A stretch of DNA of 45,200 nucleotides from an uncultured Lachnospiraceae bacterium (lineage in GTDB: Bacteria > Bacillota > Clostridia > Lachnospirales > Lachnospiraceae): the NCBI GenBank assembly GCA_910588845.1, contig CAJURU010000001.1:1-45200 (forward strand). The letters are read 5' to 3'. Position 1 is the first letter of the stretch. Each line of letters opens with the position of its first letter. Made by a program: the position numbers and the translations under genes. This document shows, piece by piece, positions 9,219-17,277 of the stretch. Under the pieces are notes generated by a model. The model searched no databases. It saw only the letters and a program-made list of their open reading frames with translations, and was not told the origin of the DNA.

Positions 9219-9629
9219 TTGAAAAAACACAGATGGGCAAATAATATGCTGGGACAGCTTCTGTTATTTGGTATGGTACTTATCATCCTCCTGGCGGTGA
9301 CGTTTACAATGTCAAACGGTATTTCAAGAAGAATTCTGGTAAATCATTCTCAAAGGTCGGGAGAGCAGATTACTTTGCAGATGAAAAAACATCTCGATGA
9401 TTTTAACGAGAATGTAGAGAATATTTTGATGAATCTTGGGTACAGCCCGACGATTGTTCAATTTTTTAAAGGAGGAGTTTCTGAACAGGTGCTTCTCCAG
9501 AATGATGTGATTGTGGTTTTGGGCAATACGGAAATTCTTCTTGATGATATTATGGGCATGGGCTTGTATGACGAAAATGGAGAGCTTCTCATTGATTATG
9601 GAGAATATTGGGCGAAAGCGAGATGGTAA
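9219..9629 (+). pseudogene. N-terminal fragment of a YesM-like membrane sensor histidine kinase
   Basis: The fragment starts at TTG 9219, about 10 bases after GGGAGG, with KKHRWANN and one strong transmembrane segment (LLLFGMVLIILLAVTFTM). An extracellular sensor start follows (LVNHSQRSGEQITLQMKKHLDDFNENVENILMNLG), typical of YesM/LytS-type kinases that control sugar-utilisation loci. Recognisable sequence stops near 9600 and the ORF ends at 9629. The HAMP, His-kinase and ATPase parts are absent, replaced by the tail of an unrelated secreted protein. The kinase cannot function as encoded. The family call rests on the N-terminal layout only. Confidence 0.6.
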
Positions 9630-10204
9630 TTACGCCTACCCTGGAAGGCGTGCCGGCAGTTCAGGTTGAGGGTCAGACGCCCTCTACTGTCGATGTTACC
9701 AGTGTGACGCTGAATAGAACCAGCCTGGTTCTTAATGTGAATGCCAGTGCAACGCTCAAAGCGACCGTTAAGCCGGACAATGCCACAAACAAAACGGTGA
9801 AATGGAGTTCCGATAAACCTGCCGTTGCGACTGTGGAAAACGGCGTAGTTAAGGCGAAGAAGGCCGGAACAGCCATTATTACAGCCCAAGCCGGAGGAAA
9901 AAAGGCGACCTGCAAGGTGACGGTCAAGGCAGCTCCCGACAAGAAAGCGAAGGTTACACTAAATAAAAAGAGCGTAACATTGAAAGTGAAAGGGAAGAAA
10001 ACCTTCCAGATTAAGGCGAAAATTTCCGGTAAAAAATACGGCTGCAACAGTTTTAAGTATACCGTAGACAAGAAAGGCAAAAAAGCCGTTAAAGTAGATA
10101 AGAACGGCAAGGTTACCGCCAAAAAGAAAGGGAAGGCAACGATCACAGTAAAGCCTTATAATGGCAAAGGAAAGAGTGCGAAATTGAAAGTGACCGTGAA
10201 ATAA
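9608..10204 (+). pseudogene. orphan C-terminal tail of a secreted protein: Big_2 domain plus basic repeat
   Basis: The reading frame opens out of frame inside the truncated kinase fragment. It contains a bacterial Ig-like (Big_2) domain (VTLNRTSLVLNVNASATLKA, WSSDKPAVATVENGVVKAKK, GTAIITAQAGGKKATCKV) and a second very Lys-rich Ig-like repeat ending KLKVTVK. It has no signal peptide and no catalytic module. It matches the tail style of the GH43 proteins upstream, so it is most simply the 3' end of a deleted glycosidase gene joined to the kinase fragment by deletion. Confidence 0.75.
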
Positions 10205-10265
10205 GTCTTGACTCTTACGCTACGTAATAGTTTATGATGTTCTTACGAGGGAGGAGGAAAAGACC

Positions 10266-11000
10266 ATGATGACAGTAAAAGAAGTAAGTAAATTGACAGG
10301 CGTGAGCGTACGCACCCTGCAATACTATGACAAAATCGGCTTGATGAAACCAACAGAATACACGGCTTCCGGTTATCGGCTGTATGACGATACGGCTTTG
10401 GAAACGTTACAGCAGATTTTGCTGTTTAAGGAATTGGAGTTTCCTCTGAAAGAAATCAAAGAGATTTTAACGAGGCCAGATTTTGACAGAAGTAAGGCGT
10501 TAGAACAACAGATTACCTTACTGACAATGAAGAAGGAACATCTGGAGCACTTGATTGATTTCGCCCGTGGAATAAAATTGGTAGGAGTGAAGACGATGGA
10601 TTTTACAGTATTTGACACAAGAAAAATGGACGAATACGCCAGACAGGCGAAAGAACAATGGGGACAGACAGGCGCTTACAAGGAATTTGAGCAGAAAGCC
10701 AAAGGCAGGAACAAGGAAGAAGACCAGGCTGTGGCAGCAGGATTGGTGCAGTTCTTTGTGGAGTTTGGGAAATTAAAAGCTGCACAAGAGAAGACAGATG
10801 CAGCCGTTGTCCAAACTCAGGTTAAAAAATTACAGGATTATATTTCAGAGAACTTTTATCAGTGTTCCAATGACATCCTGTCAAGTCTTGGAAAGATGTA
10901 TGCTGGCGGCGGGGATTTCACAACCAACATAAATGATGCCGCCGGAGAGGGCACAGCGGAATTTGCCGCGGAGGCGATTGAGCTCTACTGTGGAAAGTAA
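10266..11000 (+). CDS. MerR-family regulator with TipAS-like antibiotic-recognition domain
   Basis: The 244-residue product carries an N-terminal MerR winged helix-turn-helix (MTVKEVSKLTGVSVRTLQYY...GYRLYDDTALETLQQI, residues 2-70) and a dimerisation helix to about 115. The C-terminal TipAS-type helical domain (about 130-244) includes AKEQWGQTGAYKEFEQKAKG. Family members bind a ligand, often an amphipathic peptide or drug, and twist a promoter with a long spacer to activate it. The start follows GGGAGGAGG; an ATG one codon later is possible. No target gene is evident next to it, and a terminator follows at once, so it is a single-gene unit. Confidence 0.9.
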   Translation: MMTVKEVSKLTGVSVRTLQYYDKIGLMKPTEYTASGYRLYDDTALETLQQILLFKELEFPLKEIKEILTRPDFDRSKALEQQITLLTMKKEHLEHLIDFARGIKLVGVKTMDFTVFDTRKMDEYARQAKEQWGQTGAYKEFEQKAKGRNKEEDQAVAAGLVQFFVEFGKLKAAQEKTDAAVVQTQVKKLQDYISENFYQCSNDILSSLGKMYAGGGDFTTNINDAAGEGTAEFAAEAIELYCGK

Positions 11001-11011
11001 AAAAGTCAGGC

Positions 11012-11048
11012 AAAGGGAATCATGGTTTGCGCCAGGTTCCCTTTTTCC
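11012..11048 (+). terminator. intrinsic terminator after the MerR gene
   Basis: AAAGGGAA (11012-11019) pairs with TTCCCTTT (11037-11044) and is followed by a T-rich run, 12 bases after the stop codon. Confidence 0.7.
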
Positions 11049-11081
11049 TTTTTAAATAACAATCAATGAAAAAACGGGAGC

Positions 11082-11110
11082 TTGTAAACTGCAACAGCTT
11101 TCAGTATAAT
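11082..11110 (+). promoter_or_regulatory. promoter of the AAA-ATPase gene
   Basis: TTGTAA, a 17-base spacer and a perfect TATAAT, 33 bases upstream of the ATG used for the next gene. Confidence 0.7.
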
Positions 11111-11142
11111 AAGGTTACGAATTCAGGAGGAGTGTGATTTTT

Positions 11143-12852
11143 ATGAATACTACTCAAAAGAAAATCCCGATTGGCATTGAGGATTTCGAGAAACTCAGGA
11201 AAAACGGATTTTATTATGTTGACAAAACAGGGCTAATTATTGAATTACTGCAAAATCCGGCGGAGGTAACATTGTTTACCCGTCCTAGGCGTTTCGGGAA
11301 GTCCCTGAATATGAGTATGCTCAAATATTTTTTTGAACTGGATGGGAATAAGGAATTATTTGAAGGTCTGGAAATCATGGAAGAGCCAGAGTTGTGCGAG
11401 GAATATATGGGGAAATTTCCAGTGATTTCTTTGTCATTAAAGGATATTGATGCGGAGTCTTATGAGACAGCGTTTGAAATGGCAGCTATGCTGATGAACC
11501 GGGAGGCAGGCAGTCATCGTTATCTTTTGGAGAGCGAGTTTCTTGCAACGGATGAGAAAGAGGCGTTTTCCGAATTGTTGGATAGAAAAATGAATAAATC
11601 TGTATTCTGCGGCAGTATAGCATTGCTGTCACGGCTTTTGGAGAAGCATCATAACAGGAAAGTAGTAATCCTGATAGATGAATATGACGTGCCTTTGGCG
11701 CGGGCGCATGCCCAGGGCTATTATGAGCAGATGATAGTACTTATCCGCAGTTTTTTCCACCAGGCATTAAAGAGCAATAAAAGTATACAGTTGGCGGTAT
11801 TGACCGGGTGCATGAGGATCTCAAAAGAAAGCATATTCACCGGGCTGAATAACCTAAACGTGTTGACGGTTGCAGACGCGCGTCAGGACGAGCGTTTTGG
11901 CTTTACGGATGAGGAAGTAAAAGAACTTTTACATTATTATGGGTTATCTGATAAATATAGTGCGATTAGAGAATGGTATGACGGCTACCGGTTTGGGGAT
12001 GTGGAAATCTACTGTCCCTGGGATGTCATCAATTACTGTGCGCTTTTGCGCGCAGACCCTACGGCTTTGCCGGAGAATTATTGGGCCAACAGCAGCGGCA
12101 ACGATGTAGTCAGGCGTTTCCTTCGGGAAGCAGGAGATAACAAAACGGTGAAACGTGAGATTGAGCGTTTAATCGCTGGGGAGATTGTCACCAAGGAGAT
12201 CCATCAAGAAATTACTTATTCCGATATGTATGGTTCCATAGATAATATTTGGAGCGTTTTGTTTGCCACAGGTTACCTGACTCAGCGAGGAAGAGGTGAG
12301 GAGCGCAGTTTTCAGCTTGCGATTCCGAACTTGGAAGTGCGGGAAATATTTACCAGTCAGATTATGGATATGTTCAAAGAAGATGCGAAAAAGGATGGGG
12401 AATCGCTAGACGCTTTATGCATTGCTTTGCAGGACGGCGATGTCAAAGAGACGCAATATCAGCTGCGCAATTACCTGAAAAAGACAATCAGCATCCGAGA
12501 TACATTTGCCAGAAGGGAGCTCAAGGAGAATTTTTATCATGGGATGCTGCTCGGTCTTCTGGCGTTCAAAGGAAGCTGGGTAGTCTCCTCCAACCGAGAG
12601 GCCGGAGAAGGGTACGCAGATATTCTCGTGGAAATTGATGATGATGAGCCAATGGGACTTGTTATTGAAGTGAAATATGCGAGGGACGGCAACTTAGACG
12701 CATCTTGTCAGGAAGCGCTGGCGCAGATCAAGGGGAGGCAGTATGGGGCTGCTTTTTATGATGAGGATATAGAAAAGGTACTGAAATACGGCGTGGCCTT
12801 TTATAAGAATAAGTGCAAAGTCATGTGCCAGAAAGCGGAAAACTTATCGTAA
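11143..12852 (+). CDS. AAA-ATPase-like protein with C-terminal PD-(D/E)XK nuclease-like domain
   Basis: The 569-residue protein combines an AAA-ATPase-like domain (PF09820 type) with a PDDEXK_9 domain (PF08011 type). These proteins are numerous in gut Firmicutes and Bacteroidetes and have no established function. Visible motifs are IPIGIEDFEKLRKNGFYYVD at the N-terminus, the P-loop-like TRPRRFGKSLNMSML (near 45), Walker B VVILIDEYDVPL (near 176), and C-terminal ADILVEIDDDEPMGLVIEVK (about 491-510), which holds the D and ExK of the nuclease fold. The ATG at 11143 lies 12 bases after AGGAGG; an in-frame GTG at 11134 is too close to that site. It stands alone with its own promoter, which fits a selfish or defence-like gene, but this is inference. 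Confidence 0.85.
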   Translation: MNTTQKKIPIGIEDFEKLRKNGFYYVDKTGLIIELLQNPAEVTLFTRPRRFGKSLNMSMLKYFFELDGNKELFEGLEIMEEPELCEEYMGKFPVISLSLKDIDAESYETAFEMAAMLMNREAGSHRYLLESEFLATDEKEAFSELLDRKMNKSVFCGSIALLSRLLEKHHNRKVVILIDEYDVPLARAHAQGYYEQMIVLIRSFFHQALKSNKSIQLAVLTGCMRISKESIFTGLNNLNVLTVADARQDERFGFTDEEVKELLHYYGLSDKYSAIREWYDGYRFGDVEIYCPWDVINYCALLRADPTALPENYWANSSGNDVVRRFLREAGDNKTVKREIERLIAGEIVTKEIHQEITYSDMYGSIDNIWSVLFATGYLTQRGRGEERSFQLAIPNLEVREIFTSQIMDMFKEDAKKDGESLDALCIALQDGDVKETQYQLRNYLKKTISIRDTFARRELKENFYHGMLLGLLAFKGSWVVSSNREAGEGYADILVEIDDDEPMGLVIEVKYARDGNLDASCQEALAQIKGRQYGAAFYDEDIEKVLKYGVAFYKNKCKVMCQKAENLS

Positions 12853-12898
12853 ACGTACATCCGCCGCCCGGTGCGTCAGAAAGCGTAATTTTGCCATT

Positions 12899-13045
12899 AT
12901 GCATGTGTATAAGCTCATGAGCAACTTAGTCCCAGGCCATAATGCTGCGTGTCTGTGCGAGCTTTGCCGGCTCAGAAAAACGGTTGAATTTGAAGCGTTT
13001 GCATCGGTATCTGATAATGGAAAGTTGATTTTTTGTCCCAAATAA
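12899..13045 (+). other. possible 48-residue ORF in the intergenic gap; probably not a gene
   Basis: The 269-base gap between the ATPase and lipoprotein genes has one short open frame (MHVYKLMSNLVPGHNAACLC...ASVSDNGKLIFCPK). It lacks a convincing ribosome binding site and I recognise no family. It may be the relic of a longer protein. Confidence 0.15.
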
Positions 13046-13121
13046 ACAGTAAAGCATCCCATTATGTAGAGTTTAAATCTCTGAAATGCTATAGTGTTTC
13101 CATGAAGGAGGAAACAAATTT

Positions 13122-14177
13122 ATGAGAAAAAGTAAAATACGGAGAATGAAATTATGTAACTGGGTAGTTGTTATGGCAGCCTGCTTTTTTCTGTGTTCTA
13201 CAGCGGCGTGCAGCAGCAGTGGCAATCAGCCGCAAGATACGTCTGCAATTGCTGATTTAGTAGGAGAACCATCGGATTATGCGCAGGAAGAAAATTGGCT
13301 GAAAATCCCCGAAATTACGCATGAAGTAGATACCTTCTATCTTTATCCTACCAGCTATTTGGACGAGGCGGAGAATGCAAAGCCAATCTGCGACATAGAT
13401 AATGAGAAAGTGCAGGATAGGGCAAGACTGATTTATGAAAACCAGGCGACAGCGTATGAGGAGTCTACCAATGTGTTTGCGCCATTTTACCGTCAGAGCA
13501 ATATCTATCAGGTGGCAGGCATGAGCAATGAGGAATTGGAGGAGTATCAAAGAAATGAACAGCGCACGGATGTTTATGCCGCGCTGGATTACTACTTTGA
13601 GAATTATAATGAAGGAAGGCCGTTTATCATTGCCGGCCATTCTCAGGGCTCTATTATGACAAAGATTGTTCTCGGCGAGTACATGCAGGCGCATCCGGAA
13701 TATTATGAGCGCATGGTTGCGGCATATCCCATCGGTTATTCCATAACCAGAGATTGGCTGGAGGATCACCCATATTTGAAATTTGCCCAGGGAGCGGATG
13801 ATACGGGCGTCATTGTTTCCTGGAACACAGAAGGAAAAGGGAATAAAGGGCAGCAAAATCTGGTTGTGGAGCCCAATGCTATCAGTATCAATCCGATTAA
13901 CTGGAAACTGGACGATACTTACGCCGGATTTGAGGAGAATCTGGGCAGCCGTATTATGAATGAAGAGACAGGAACTTATGAGATTGTGCAAGGAGTTGCA
14001 GACGCGCAGGTAGATACGGAGCGGGGCGTTGTCATCTGCACGGCGGAAAATGTAGAATATGCGCCCGAAGCTTTATTTGGGCCGGAAAGCCTGCACTCAC
14101 ACGATTATGATTTTTATTATGTGAACCTGCGGGAAAATGTAAAGGCGCGGGTGGAAGCTTTTTTGAAAACGAAATAG
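13122..14177 (+). CDS. lipoprotein of the DUF3089 alpha/beta-hydrolase family
   Basis: The 351-residue exported lipoprotein has a basic start (MRKSKIRRMK), a hydrophobic stretch, and a lipobox STAAC at about residues 26-30, followed by a Ser/Gln-rich tether. Hallmarks of DUF3089 follow: TFYLYPTSY, VFAPFYRQ, a DVYAALDYYFENYNEGRPFI segment, and the nucleophile elbow GHSQGS with Ser174. A late HSHDYDFYYVNLRENV supplies a candidate catalytic His. Substrate is unknown; esterase activity is inferred from the fold. The start follows AAGGAGGAAA. A bidirectional terminator separates it from the convergent bio genes. Confidence 0.85.
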   Translation: MRKSKIRRMKLCNWVVVMAACFFLCSTAACSSSGNQPQDTSAIADLVGEPSDYAQEENWLKIPEITHEVDTFYLYPTSYLDEAENAKPICDIDNEKVQDRARLIYENQATAYEESTNVFAPFYRQSNIYQVAGMSNEELEEYQRNEQRTDVYAALDYYFENYNEGRPFIIAGHSQGSIMTKIVLGEYMQAHPEYYERMVAAYPIGYSITRDWLEDHPYLKFAQGADDTGVIVSWNTEGKGNKGQQNLVVEPNAISINPINWKLDDTYAGFEENLGSRIMNEETGTYEIVQGVADAQVDTERGVVICTAENVEYAPEALFGPESLHSHDYDFYYVNLRENVKARVEAFLKTK

Positions 14178-14195
14178 TTTATATATTGGGTGTGG

Positions 14196-14237
14196 GCTGC
14201 CGCTTCACGAATTCTATTCGTTAAAGCGGCAGCTTCC
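14196..14237. terminator. bidirectional intrinsic terminator between convergent genes
   Basis: GCTGCCGCTT (14196-14205) pairs perfectly with AAGCGGCAGC (14224-14233). A short T-run follows on the plus strand. It sits between the converging DUF3089 and bioD genes. Confidence 0.7.
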
Positions 14238-14250
14238 ATTTTATCTACAG

Positions 14251-14918
14251 TCAGGGAAAGGGCAACGTTACCATAATCTCTTTCGCCCCTTCCGGCACGC
14301 AGGCAACCACAGGAACATTCCCTTTCTGTTCTATCATCCTGCGGTTATCCTGCTCCATCCCATTTTCAGGATGGAAATGGTTTAGGATAACGCCTTTTGC
14401 CGGTATATGCTTGCTGTTGAGGTATTCCAGAGTAAGTAGTGTGGCATTGATGGTTCCAAGCCCGGAATCTGCCACTACCAGGCAAGGCAGATTTAATTCT
14501 TTTATCACATCTTCCAGCCAAAGTTCCTGCCTGCCATCCCAGCGCAGCGGACACAGAATGCCGCCGCTTCCTTCCATGATAACAAAATCATATTGCTGGC
14601 ACAAAGCCTCATATCCCTGGCGGACCACTGAGAGTTCCACAGGATTTCCCTCGCGCCTGGCGGCCAAATGGGGGGAAACGGCTTCCTCATAAATATAGGG
14701 AACCATAGTCTCTATAGGCTGTGAAATCGCGGATATTTCTTTCACATACTTTGCGTCCCCTGGCACAAGCCCCTGTTTTTCCCGCTGATTTCCACTGACG
14801 GCTGCTTTATAGTATGCCGTGTTGATACCTGATTCTGTCAATTTTTTTACCAGCAAGGCTGTGACATAGGTTTTACCCACATCTGTCCCAGTACCGGTTA
14901 TAAATATTCCTTTTGTCA
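14251..14918 (-). CDS. bioD: dethiobiotin synthetase
   Basis: The 222-residue product is normal length for BioD, the ATP-dependent enzyme that closes the ureido ring of dethiobiotin from 7,8-diaminopelargonate and CO2. Seen: the P-loop GTGTDVGKT (residues 9-17), YYKAAVSGNQ with a substrate-contacting Lys, the EGSGGILCPL motif, and ADSGLGTINATLLTLEYL. The ATG at 14918 has AAAGGAT upstream; a TTG two codons earlier is less likely. It is the second gene of a bioY-bioD unit (17-base gap). No other biotin synthesis genes are present here, so the cell may import biotin or take up intermediates. Confidence 0.92.
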
Positions 14919-14935
14919 TAATCAAATCCTTTTGT

Positions 14936-15508
14936 TTATGCGGTTATTTTTCCCAGAATGCTTCTGGATGCCGGTACAAGGCGCACGGCAAGTCCGGCGG
15001 ACAGAAAACAGAGCACAATATCACCAGGAATATCCAACGGAAAACAATCTGCAAGCACCATCACAAAGGCGGTCTTTTCCCCTACATAAAAATTAAGCAT
15101 CATATATTTGTAAACCAGTCCAATGGCATAAGTTACCGCAAAGCCAGCGAAAGCTGCCTCCAGGTATTTGGCATAACCTTTAATTCCAGATGTATCAACA
15201 ACCAGACCAGTAACAAAAGCTGCTAAAATAAATCCCAAAAGATAGCCAAAACTTGGGCGGAATATGTAGGCAATTCCTCCTCCTGCCGCAAAGATGGGCA
15301 GTCCGCAAAGCCCCAGCAATACATAGACGCCGACGCTGACAATTCCCATCTTATGTCCAAGAATCATTCCTGCCAACAGTACAAACAGAAATTGCAGGGT
15401 AAAATAATCCATCCCAGGGATGGGAACCTGTATAAAAGCGCCCGCCGCTACGAGCGCAGTGAACATTCCTCCGCAAACAATTTCTTTCACACTTAACTTT
15501 TTTTCCAT
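14936..15508 (-). CDS. bioY: biotin transporter substrate-binding component BioY
   Basis: The 190-residue integral membrane protein has about six hydrophobic segments and BioY signatures: FTALVAAGAFIQVPIPGMDY, FTLQFLFVLLAGMILGHKMG, GGGIAYIFRPSFGYLLGFIL and a late ADCFPLDIPGD. BioY is the S-component of energy-coupling-factor biotin uptake. The ATG at 15508 follows AGGAGG; the open frame extends upstream without a better start. The promoter and BirA operator upstream imply biotin repression. Confidence 0.93.
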   Translation of the reverse strand: MEKKLSVKEIVCGGMFTALVAAGAFIQVPIPGMDYFTLQFLFVLLAGMILGHKMGIVSVGVYVLLGLCGLPIFAAGGGIAYIFRPSFGYLLGFILAAFVTGLVVDTSGIKGYAKYLEAAFAGFAVTYAIGLVYKYMMLNFYVGEKTAFVMVLADCFPLDIPGDIVLCFLSAGLAVRLVPASRSILGKITA

Positions 15509-15573
15509 CACATGCCTCCTAAATCTTAAGGTAATTGTTTTCTTTGTCTTAGGTCTCCACATTTTCTACCAAT

Positions 15574-15602
15574 ACTATATAGTAGGACGGTTTGTTTGTC
15601 AA
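15574..15602 (-). promoter_or_regulatory. bioY-bioD promoter
   Basis: On the minus strand a perfect TTGACA (15602-15597) is followed by a 17-base spacer and TATAGT (15579-15574). The -35 hexamer lies inside one half of the BirA operator, so BirA binding would block RNA polymerase. Confidence 0.8.
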
Positions 15603-15626
15603 CTATAAAAATATATAGGTTAACAA
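15596..15626. promoter_or_regulatory. BirA operator
   Basis: TTGTCAAC, 14 A/T bases, then GGTTAACAA. This matches the known Firmicutes BirA operator layout (GTTAAC half-sites separated by an AT-rich spacer) with one mismatch in the left half. It lies 88 bases upstream of bioY and covers its -35 box. Confidence 0.8.
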
Positions 15627-15630
15627 TTGG

Positions 15631-15792
15631 GGCGTTTGCGGTGGATTTACAACTTTTTCTACATTTTCGCTGGAAGCTTGTGGATTATTAGAAAATAAAT
15701 TTTATGTGCAAGGCGGAGCATACATTATTTTGAGCGTAGTTTTTTGCATCGCGGGAGTGGTTTTGGGCAAGAAATTAGCGCTGTTGAGATAG
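15631..15792 (+). pseudogene. C-terminal remnant of a CrcB/FluC fluoride channel
   Basis: Fifty-three codons read GVCGGFTTFSTFSLEACGLL and then a hydrophobic helix ending VVLGKKLALLR before TAG. The GFTTFSTFS motif is the signature of CrcB/Fluc fluoride exporters. Everything N-terminal to it is missing and the remnant starts directly at the BirA operator, so a deletion or rearrangement joined it to the bio promoter. There is no start codon or ribosome binding site. Confidence 0.8.
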
Positions 15793-15853
15793 TATGCGTT
15801 ATACGTTTGCATTGAATGCTGCATAAAATGCGGATGTTCAAAAAAAATGCCTG

Positions 15854-15882
15854 TTGACAAAATAAGGAAAGCGCCTTATAAT
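15854..15882 (+). promoter_or_regulatory. metY-cysK promoter
   Basis: A perfect TTGACA, 17-base spacer and perfect TATAAT, 97 bases upstream of the metY ATG. This should be a strong promoter that needs a repressor to be regulated. Confidence 0.85.
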
Positions 15883-15906
15883 AATACCAACCAAAAGAGT
15901 AGGTAA
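15882..15906 (+). promoter_or_regulatory. candidate CymR/Rrf2 operator
   Basis: TAATACCAA followed after eight bases by GTAGGTAA, with TACC/GGTA inverted halves. It overlaps the end of the -10 box and the likely transcription start. It resembles the CymR box of Bacillus (TAAWNCCAA, gap, ATNGGAA), and an Rrf2-family gene lies downstream of cysK. The assignment is inference from resemblance. Confidence 0.45.
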
Positions 15907-15978
15907 AAAAGAGGAAGTGGAAAACACTTACGAGAAAGTATGTATGTACTCATGTTCAAGATGAAAGGAGAATGCATT

Positions 15979-17262
15979 ATGTCTAATTATAAGTTTGAAA
16001 CTTTACAGCTCCATGTGGGGCAGGAGAATCCAGATCCGGCAAGCGACGCCCGGGCAGTTCCCATTTATGCAACCACCTCTTATGTGTTCAAAGATTCTGC
16101 GCATGCGGCCGCTCGTTTCAGTCTTGCCGATGCCGGTAATATTTATGGAAGATTGACGAACTCCACGCAGGATGTCCTGGAACAGCGGGTAGCTGCTCTG
16201 GAAGGCGGTGCGGCCGCCCTTGCGCTGGCATCCGGTGCAGCGGCAATCACATATACGCTGCAAGCGCTTGGGCAGAACGGCGGCCATTTTGTGGCTCAGA
16301 AAACCATTTATGGAGGCAGTTACAATCTGTTGGCCCATACGCTTCCAGCGTTTGGCATTACGGCGAGTTTTGTAAATATACATGATCTTGCCGAGGTCGA
16401 AGAGGCGATTGAGAATAACACCAGGGCAATCTATATTGAAACGCTTGGCAACCCTAACAGCGATATCCCCGATATTGATGCTTTAGCGGAACTTGCGCAT
16501 AAGCATGGTCTGCCTTTAATCGTAGATAATACGTTCGGTACGCCGTATTTGATTCGTCCCATCGAGCATGGCGCAGATATTGTAGTGCATTCTGCGACTA
16601 AGTTTCTTGGCGGCCATGGCACAACTCTCGGCGGTGTAATCGTTGATTCCGGTAAATTTGACTGGGCGGCTTCCGGTAAATATCCGGCGATTGCCGAACC
16701 CAACCCGAGTTATCACGGCATATCGTTTGTTAAAGCGGTTGGGCCGGCAGCCTTTGTGACATATATTCGCGCGATTTTACTTCGTGACACTGGCGCGACG
16801 ATTTCTCCTTTTGCTTCATTTTTGCTTCTACAGGGAATAGAGACGCTTTCTCTGCGGCTGGAACGTCATGCGGAAAATACGAAAAAGGTTGTGGAATTCC
16901 TGTCAGGCCATCCGCAGGTTGAGAAGGTCAACCATCCGTCCTTACCCGAACATCCAGACCATGCGCTGTACCAACAGTATTTCCCCAACGGCGGCGGTTC
17001 CATTTTCACATTTGAAATTAAGGGCGGTGTGAAAGAAGCGCATAAATTTATTGATAATCTTAAAATTTTCTCTCTGCTGGCAAATGTTGCAGACGCAAAA
17101 AGCCTGGTAATCCATCCGGCAACGACTACCCACAGCCAGCTCACCGAGCAAGAGTTGGAAGAACAGGGCATTAAGCCCAACACTATTCGGCTATCTATTG
17201 GTACGGAGCATATTGACGATATTATAGACGATCTGCAAAATGGTTTCGATGCAGTAAAATAA
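15979..17262 (+). CDS. metY: O-acetylhomoserine sulfhydrylase (PLP-dependent)
   Basis: The 427-residue product belongs to the Cys/Met-metabolism PLP family in its longer MetY form. It makes homocysteine from O-acetylhomoserine and sulfide. Motifs: YATTSYVFKDS near the start, the substrate/PLP region ALASGAAAITYTLQALGQ, IYIETLGNPNSDIPDI, VDNTFGTPYLIRP, and the PLP lysine in HSATKFLGGHGTTLGG. The ATG at 15979 follows AAAGGAG; the upstream in-frame ATG at 15940 lacks one. It is cotranscribed with cysK (15-base gap), forming a sulfide-assimilation pair. Confidence 0.93.
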   Translation: MSNYKFETLQLHVGQENPDPASDARAVPIYATTSYVFKDSAHAAARFSLADAGNIYGRLTNSTQDVLEQRVAALEGGAAALALASGAAAITYTLQALGQNGGHFVAQKTIYGGSYNLLAHTLPAFGITASFVNIHDLAEVEEAIENNTRAIYIETLGNPNSDIPDIDALAELAHKHGLPLIVDNTFGTPYLIRPIEHGADIVVHSATKFLGGHGTTLGGVIVDSGKFDWAASGKYPAIAEPNPSYHGISFVKAVGPAAFVTYIRAILLRDTGATISPFASFLLLQGIETLSLRLERHAENTKKVVEFLSGHPQVEKVNHPSLPEHPDHALYQQYFPNGGGSIFTFEIKGGVKEAHKFIDNLKIFSLLANVADAKSLVIHPATTTHSQLTEQELEEQGIKPNTIRLSIGTEHIDDIIDDLQNGFDAVK

Positions 17263-17277
17263 ATGGGAGGTAAATTC

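Noticed and set aside
13257..13991. 244-codon minus-strand frame opposite the DUF3089 gene
   Set aside because: The plus strand has lipobox, GHSQGS motif and ribosome binding site; the minus frame has none of these.
15883..15978. S-box or T-box riboswitch in the metY leader
   Set aside because: The leader is under 100 bases, with no terminator hairpin or conserved riboswitch motifs; a repressor site explains control better.
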